33,690 nucleotides of DNA from an uncultured Lachnospiraceae bacterium (GTDB lineage Bacteria > Bacillota > Clostridia > Lachnospirales > Lachnospiraceae): NCBI GenBank assembly GCA_902797185.1, contig CADBRV010000022.1:1-33690 (forward strand), written 5' to 3'. Within the stretch, counting starts at the first letter, position 1, and the number at the start of each line of letters is the position of its first letter. The notes under the pieces are model-generated. The model was not told where the DNA came from, did not search any database, and saw nothing but the letters and a program-made list of their open reading frames with translations. Positions 30,282 to 33,690 of this stretch are shown here, piece after piece. Both the position numbers and the translations under genes were made by a program.

Positions 30282-31640
30282 ATGGCAGCCTCTATCGGGA
30301 CAGACTTGACCGAAGGCTCCGTCTGCAAAAAGCTGCTGCGCTTCGCGGCACCCTTCATGCTGGCGAACCTATTACAGACACTTTATAACATGATCGACGC
30401 CATCGTCGTAGGGCATTTTGTAGGGGCAGACGGTCTTTCCGCTGTTTCCACCTGCGGCGAATTAATCCAGTTTTATACCTTTATCGCTATTGGCTTTGGC
30501 GGGGCCGGGCAGACTATGATCGGCCAGTTCATCGGGGCTGGTGAAAGGGAAAAAATCAGGAAAACCATCGGCACCCTGTTTACCACCCTCCTTCTCATCG
30601 CGGTGGGCGTCACCATCCTGTGCGCGTTTACCTGGCGGATCCAGCTCCACCTGGTGAAAATCCCGGATGACGCTTTTCCCATGGCAAGGAACTATTTCCT
30701 GGTCTGTGCTTGTGGCATGGTTTTCATCTTCGGTTACAACCTGGTCAGCTCCATCCTGAGGGGGATGGGAGATTCCAAACATCCGCTGGCCTTTATTGCC
30801 ATCGCTTCCGGTCTCAACGCGGTTCTGGACCTGCTTTTTGTAGCCGGCTTCCACATGGGGACAGCCGGAGCCGCCCTGGCGACGATCATCGGGCAGGCAG
30901 TTTCGTTCCTGTTTGCGCTTGTTTTCCTGTACCACAGGAAAGAAGCATTCGGATTTGACTTCAAAGGTTCCTCTTTCCGCCCCGAGTCCGGCACCCTGAA
31001 GGTGCTGATGCAGCTGGGCATCCCCATGGCGGCGCAGGGTTCTTTGATTTCCATCTCCATGCTCTATGTCTACTCTCTGATCAACGCCTTTGGCGTAGCC
31101 GCTTCCGCGGCAAATGGCATCCAGTTAAAGCTGGCCAACGTCAACCGGATTGTCACCAACTCTGTCAGCACTGCCGGCGCGGCCATGATCGCGCAGTGCA
31201 TCGGCGCGAAGAAAATGGACCGTGCCAAATCCGTTTTCCATTGGGAACTGGTCTTCACGCTGCTTTACGCGGCCTGCTTTTCCGGACTGCTGCTCCTGTT
31301 TTCCGGACCTGTGTTCCGGATCTTTACCTCTGATGCCAATGTCATTGCTTTTGCTTCTACCGTCTGCTTTTTCTGCTCCATCGATAATTTTGGCGGGGCC
31401 CTCCGGACGCCTTGCAACAGCATGATCTCCGGTACCGGCGCGGCAATGCTGGGCATGTTTACCAGCATCATGGACGGCGTGGTCGCCAGGATCAGCCTCT
31501 CCATCCTGTTTGGCAATGTCCTGGGCATGGGTATTGCCGGATACTGGCTGGGCAACACCGGCGCCGGCTTTGTATCCGTCCTGATCGGGATGCCTTACTG
31601 CCTGAGCAATGCCTGGAAGAAAAAAAGGATCAACTTATAG
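30282..31640 (+). CDS. MATE family multidrug/cation exporter
   Basis: A 452-residue membrane protein with about twelve hydrophobic segments. The N terminus has LLRFAAPFMLANLLQTLYNMIDAIVVGHFVGADGLSAVS, the usual first MATE helices; GAGEREKIRKTIGT follows the third; the second half repeats the pattern (QLGIPMAAQGSLISISMLYVYSLINAFG, IGAKKMDRAKSVFHWEL). MATE proteins export drugs or metabolites in exchange for sodium or protons; the substrate is unknown. The site before ATG 30282 is a weak GGGGGA. It is probably the first gene of a group with the next two. Confidence 0.93.
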   Translation: MAASIGTDLTEGSVCKKLLRFAAPFMLANLLQTLYNMIDAIVVGHFVGADGLSAVSTCGELIQFYTFIAIGFGGAGQTMIGQFIGAGEREKIRKTIGTLFTTLLLIAVGVTILCAFTWRIQLHLVKIPDDAFPMARNYFLVCACGMVFIFGYNLVSSILRGMGDSKHPLAFIAIASGLNAVLDLLFVAGFHMGTAGAALATIIGQAVSFLFALVFLYHRKEAFGFDFKGSSFRPESGTLKVLMQLGIPMAAQGSLISISMLYVYSLINAFGVAASAANGIQLKLANVNRIVTNSVSTAGAAMIAQCIGAKKMDRAKSVFHWELVFTLLYAACFSGLLLLFSGPVFRIFTSDANVIAFASTVCFFCSIDNFGGALRTPCNSMISGTGAAMLGMFTSIMDGVVARISLSILFGNVLGMGIAGYWLGNTGAGFVSVLIGMPYCLSNAWKKKRINL

Positions 31641-31655
31641 CCGAAAGGACGCAAA

Positions 31656-32264
31656 ATGCCTGTTCGAAAAAATACATCTCCGGCAGCTTCGAAAGGAAAA
31701 ACTGCCGGGAAAACAACAGCAGAAGGATCCGTAAAAAACGTTTCCTCTTCAAGGGAGGGAAAAACCTTCTGCACCCATACTTTCGGTCCGTTTTACCGGC
31801 CGGATTCCGAAATACTGATCCTGGGGAGCTTCCCTTCCGTTAAATCCAGGGAAGCAAATTTTTACTATGGGCACCCACAGAACCGCTTCTGGAAAATCCT
31901 GGCAGCCTATTTTAAGGATTCTGTCCCCGGCAGTACGGAAGAGAAAAGCGCCTTTCTTGCTTCCCACAAGGTAGCACTGTATGATGTAATAGACAGCTGC
32001 TGGATCAAGGGCTCTTCGGACAGCTCCATTACGGACCCGCAGCTCACCGACCTCGCCCCCATTATCCGGGGGACAAAGATCGACGGCCGGATTTTTACAA
32101 ATGGGAAAACCGCTTTCCGCCTTTATGAAAAATATACACGGGCAAAAACAGGCATCCCGGCACGCCTGCTGCCTTCCAGCAGCCCGGCAAACGCGGCTTT
32201 TTCCTTAGACAAGCTGGCCGCCTTATGGGGCGAAGCTTTTCGAAAGGCAGGCTTTTATGGCTAA
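31656..32264 (+). CDS. DNA-deoxyinosine glycosylase-like protein (uracil-DNA glycosylase superfamily)
   Basis: A 202-residue protein. After a low-complexity N terminus of about 38 residues rich in Lys, Ser, Thr and Ala, the family begins FGPFYRPDSEILILGSFPSVKSRE, then FYYGHPQNRFWKIL and KVALYDVIDSCWIKGSSDSSI, and ends LLPSSSPANAAF. This matches the hypoxanthine (deoxyinosine)-DNA glycosylase branch, which removes deaminated adenine. AAAGGA lies six bases upstream. It starts 15 bases after the MATE gene and overlaps the HAD gene by eight. Substrate is from family resemblance only. Confidence 0.88.
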   Translation: MPVRKNTSPAASKGKTAGKTTAEGSVKNVSSSREGKTFCTHTFGPFYRPDSEILILGSFPSVKSREANFYYGHPQNRFWKILAAYFKDSVPGSTEEKSAFLASHKVALYDVIDSCWIKGSSDSSITDPQLTDLAPIIRGTKIDGRIFTNGKTAFRLYEKYTRAKTGIPARLLPSSSPANAAFSLDKLAALWGEAFRKAGFYG

Positions 32265-33093
32265 GATATCTCTGCTGGGCATTGACCTGGATGGGACAGC
32301 ATTTACAGAGGATAAAAAAATCACGCCAGAGACAGAAGAGGCTCTCAAAAAAGCGCAGCGGCAGGGTGCTGAAATCGTATTTTCCACCGGCCGCCCTTTT
32401 CACGGAATCCCCCCTTCTGTCATCCACTTTCCCGGGACAAGGTACCTGGTAACTTCTAACGGCGCCATGACCTTGGACCTGGAACAGGAAAAGCCGCTCC
32501 GTGGCAATTTCCTGGACCCTGCATTCGCGGAAAAAACGATCCGCCTTTTGTCGGAGGAAGGCGTCATCTATACTGTATTTATCCAGGGGTATGGATATGT
32601 GCCGGAGGGCCAGTTTGACCGGCTGATGGATACGTATAAGGAAACCTGGCTCCGCACCTATATGGAAAAAAGCAGGCGGCCGGTAAAAGATGTCTTTTCC
32701 CAAATGGAGGAATCTGCCAGCCAGGGGTTTGGCATCGAAAATATCTGGATGATTTCGGAAATACCCGGAAAACGGGACGAAATCGCCTCCGCCATCTCTT
32801 CTTGGTCTGACGCCCACCTGATCCTTTCCTCCACCCGGGCTCTGGAAATCGTAAGCCCCAAAGCAGATAAAGGCACCGAGCTTTTGGCGATCGCAAGCCA
32901 CCTGCACATCCCGACAGATGAAGTCTATGCCATCGGGGACAGCGCCAACGATATCGGCATGTTAAAAGCGGCAGGGCATTCCGCCGCCATGGGGAACGCC
33001 ACTCCCCAGGCAAAGGAAGCCGCAGATTTTGTCACAGAAGACAATTCCCATAACGGCGCTGCTGCTGCCATAGAACGTTTCCTGGAAGATTGA
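32257..33093 (+). CDS. Cof-type HAD-IIB family phosphatase
   Basis: A 278-residue cytoplasmic hydrolase. GIDLDGTAF (8-16) holds the nucleophile and acid/base aspartates, FSTGRPF (42-48) is motif II, and AIGDSANDIGMLKAAG (about 227-242) is motif IV; the C2-type cap lies between. Such enzymes dephosphorylate sugar phosphates or cofactors with broad specificity. The start lies inside the end of the glycosylase gene, so translation is probably coupled. No terminator with a T-run was found after it; an imperfect hairpin, CACCGC/GCGGTG, is near 33103-33136. Confidence 0.93.
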   Translation: MAKISLLGIDLDGTAFTEDKKITPETEEALKKAQRQGAEIVFSTGRPFHGIPPSVIHFPGTRYLVTSNGAMTLDLEQEKPLRGNFLDPAFAEKTIRLLSEEGVIYTVFIQGYGYVPEGQFDRLMDTYKETWLRTYMEKSRRPVKDVFSQMEESASQGFGIENIWMISEIPGKRDEIASAISSWSDAHLILSSTRALEIVSPKADKGTELLAIASHLHIPTDEVYAIGDSANDIGMLKAAGHSAAMGNATPQAKEAADFVTEDNSHNGAAAAIERFLED

Positions 33094-33143
33094 ATGCCAA
33101 ACCACCGCGGCAGTAAATCGGCAGTGCCATAGCGGTGCGTAAT

Positions 33144-33690
33144 TCACTGGTGCAGCCTTCCCCCTTCCTTTTTCAGCTTTTTCACAAATTCTCCCGCAAA
33201 GGCGCCTGCTCCTGCTAAAAACAGGATAAGCCCCATCCCTTTTCCTGCCCCGCCTTGCTTTTCACCCTTCCGGTCTTCCTGAACGGATGCGGATGAGGCT
33301 GGCTTACCCTGGATGTTCCTGCTTCCATCCCTGCCGGCAGCCTGTTCACTGCCTGCTGTCTGGACTCCGCTGCTTCCTGCCGGCAGCGCTCCTTCCTTTC
33401 CCAGAAGTTTCTGGATGAAATCCCCGGCTTTTGCGACAGCGCTGGTAACCGTGCTTCCCACGGTTTCCTGGATATACACAGGGCTGATGGTGTATTCGCC
33501 CACATTTCCTGCCGCATCTTCCGCCGTAATTCGCAGCTTCTGCCCTTCTTTCTTTGCCGGAAGAGAGACATAGTATGCTTTCCCCCGTTTTTCCAAAGAC
33601 ACTTCCTGCCCATCCAGATAGGCATTTGCTTTTACCACGGACAGGTTGTCCCGGATGGAAAAAGCAGCCTCATAACAGCTTGCCCCTGCG
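33144..33690 (-). CDS. C-terminal part of a surface protein with Ig-like fold and membrane anchor (partial)
   Basis: The reading frame stays open to the right window edge, so the true start is outside. The visible part has an Ig-like beta pattern (NLSVVKANAYLDGQEVSL, YYVSLPAKKEGQKLRI, TAEDAAGNVGEYTI), typical of bacterial cell-surface or adhesion repeats. A spacer rich in Gly, Ala, Ser and Gln follows, then a hydrophobic anchor GMGLILFLAGAGAFAGEF and a basic tail KKLKKEGG. No LPxTG sortase motif is present, so it is probably held by its transmembrane helix. The ligand is unknown. The GTG at 33638 is unlikely to be a real start. Confidence 0.75.
   Translation of the reverse strand, partial: AGASCYEAAFSIRDNLSVVKANAYLDGQEVSLEKRGKAYYVSLPAKKEGQKLRITAEDAAGNVGEYTISPVYIQETVGSTVTSAVAKAGDFIQKLLGKEGALPAGSSGVQTAGSEQAAGRDGSRNIQGKPASSASVQEDRKGEKQGGAGKGMGLILFLAGAGAFAGEFVKKLKKEGGRLHQ

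Noticed and set aside
33103-33136. Hairpin CACCGC/GCGGTG after the HAD gene as a terminator
   Set aside because: The stem is short and bulged and neither strand has a T-run, so it was not listed as a terminator.

Overview
The window looks like chromosomal DNA of an anaerobic, moderately GC-rich Firmicute, most likely a gut Clostridium/Lachnospiraceae-type organism. This is inferred from strong AGGAGG ribosome binding sites, a Thermotoga-type single-cluster ferredoxin, the DUF1858/DUF438/hemerythrin/PAS protein, the oxygen-independent ThiH route to thiazole, the anaerobic (cbi) cobalamin route, a CbiJ-CbiE-CbiT fusion and a small second CobU-like protein. No species call is attempted.

Layout. 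Positions 1-8,900 hold mostly single genes on the minus strand: a broken IS1380-like transposase fragment, a DUF1304 membrane protein, a DMT transporter, a ferredoxin, a cupin-like protein, a DUF438/hemerythrin protein, a GT2 glycosyltransferase, two small hypothetical proteins and an XRE-type regulator. Several are closed by clear intrinsic terminators. Positions 9,000-13,700 hold a thiamine thiazole operon (thiS-thiF-thiG-thiH-thiE) with its own promoter, a TPP riboswitch with an attenuator, and tandem terminators at the far end. Positions 13,838-29,862 hold a 15-gene cobalamin cluster read leftward: cbiD-cbiF-cbiG-cbiH-cbiJET-cbiA-cobT-cobU-cobS-cobU2-cobC-cbiB-cobD-cbiP-cbiC, with many overlapping genes. 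The plus-strand group at 30,282-33,093 encodes a MATE exporter, a DNA-deoxyinosine glycosylase-like protein and a Cof-type HAD phosphatase. The right edge cuts a surface protein with an Ig-like fold and a C-terminal membrane anchor.

How it works together. The cobalamin genes cover ring methylation, contraction, amidation, aminopropanol attachment and nucleotide loop assembly. CbiL, the cobalt chelatase (CbiK/CbiX), a corrinoid adenosyltransferase, cobalt transport, precursor synthesis and lower-ligand (bza) genes are not seen here and must lie elsewhere. The thi operon supplies the thiazole half and the coupling enzyme; ThiC, ThiD and ThiM are not here.

The most unusual property is the density of small duplications. 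(1) A structured intergenic repeat of about 165 bp has copies at 7,339-7,502, 11,924-12,138 (two modules), 13,745-13,826 and, degenerate, 13,182-13,245; its stems show compensating base changes. (2) Short tandem duplications sit at gene edges: the 3' tails of the cupin gene, cobS and thiE; the leader of the DUF1304 gene; the Shine-Dalgarno region of cobD; and the -35 region of the thi promoter. (3) In-frame repeat inserts or hydrophilic extensions lie inside otherwise conserved enzymes (ThiE, ThiF, CbiC, CbiP, CbiG, CbiA, the DMT transporter). No CRISPR array, tRNA, rRNA or phage was recognised.
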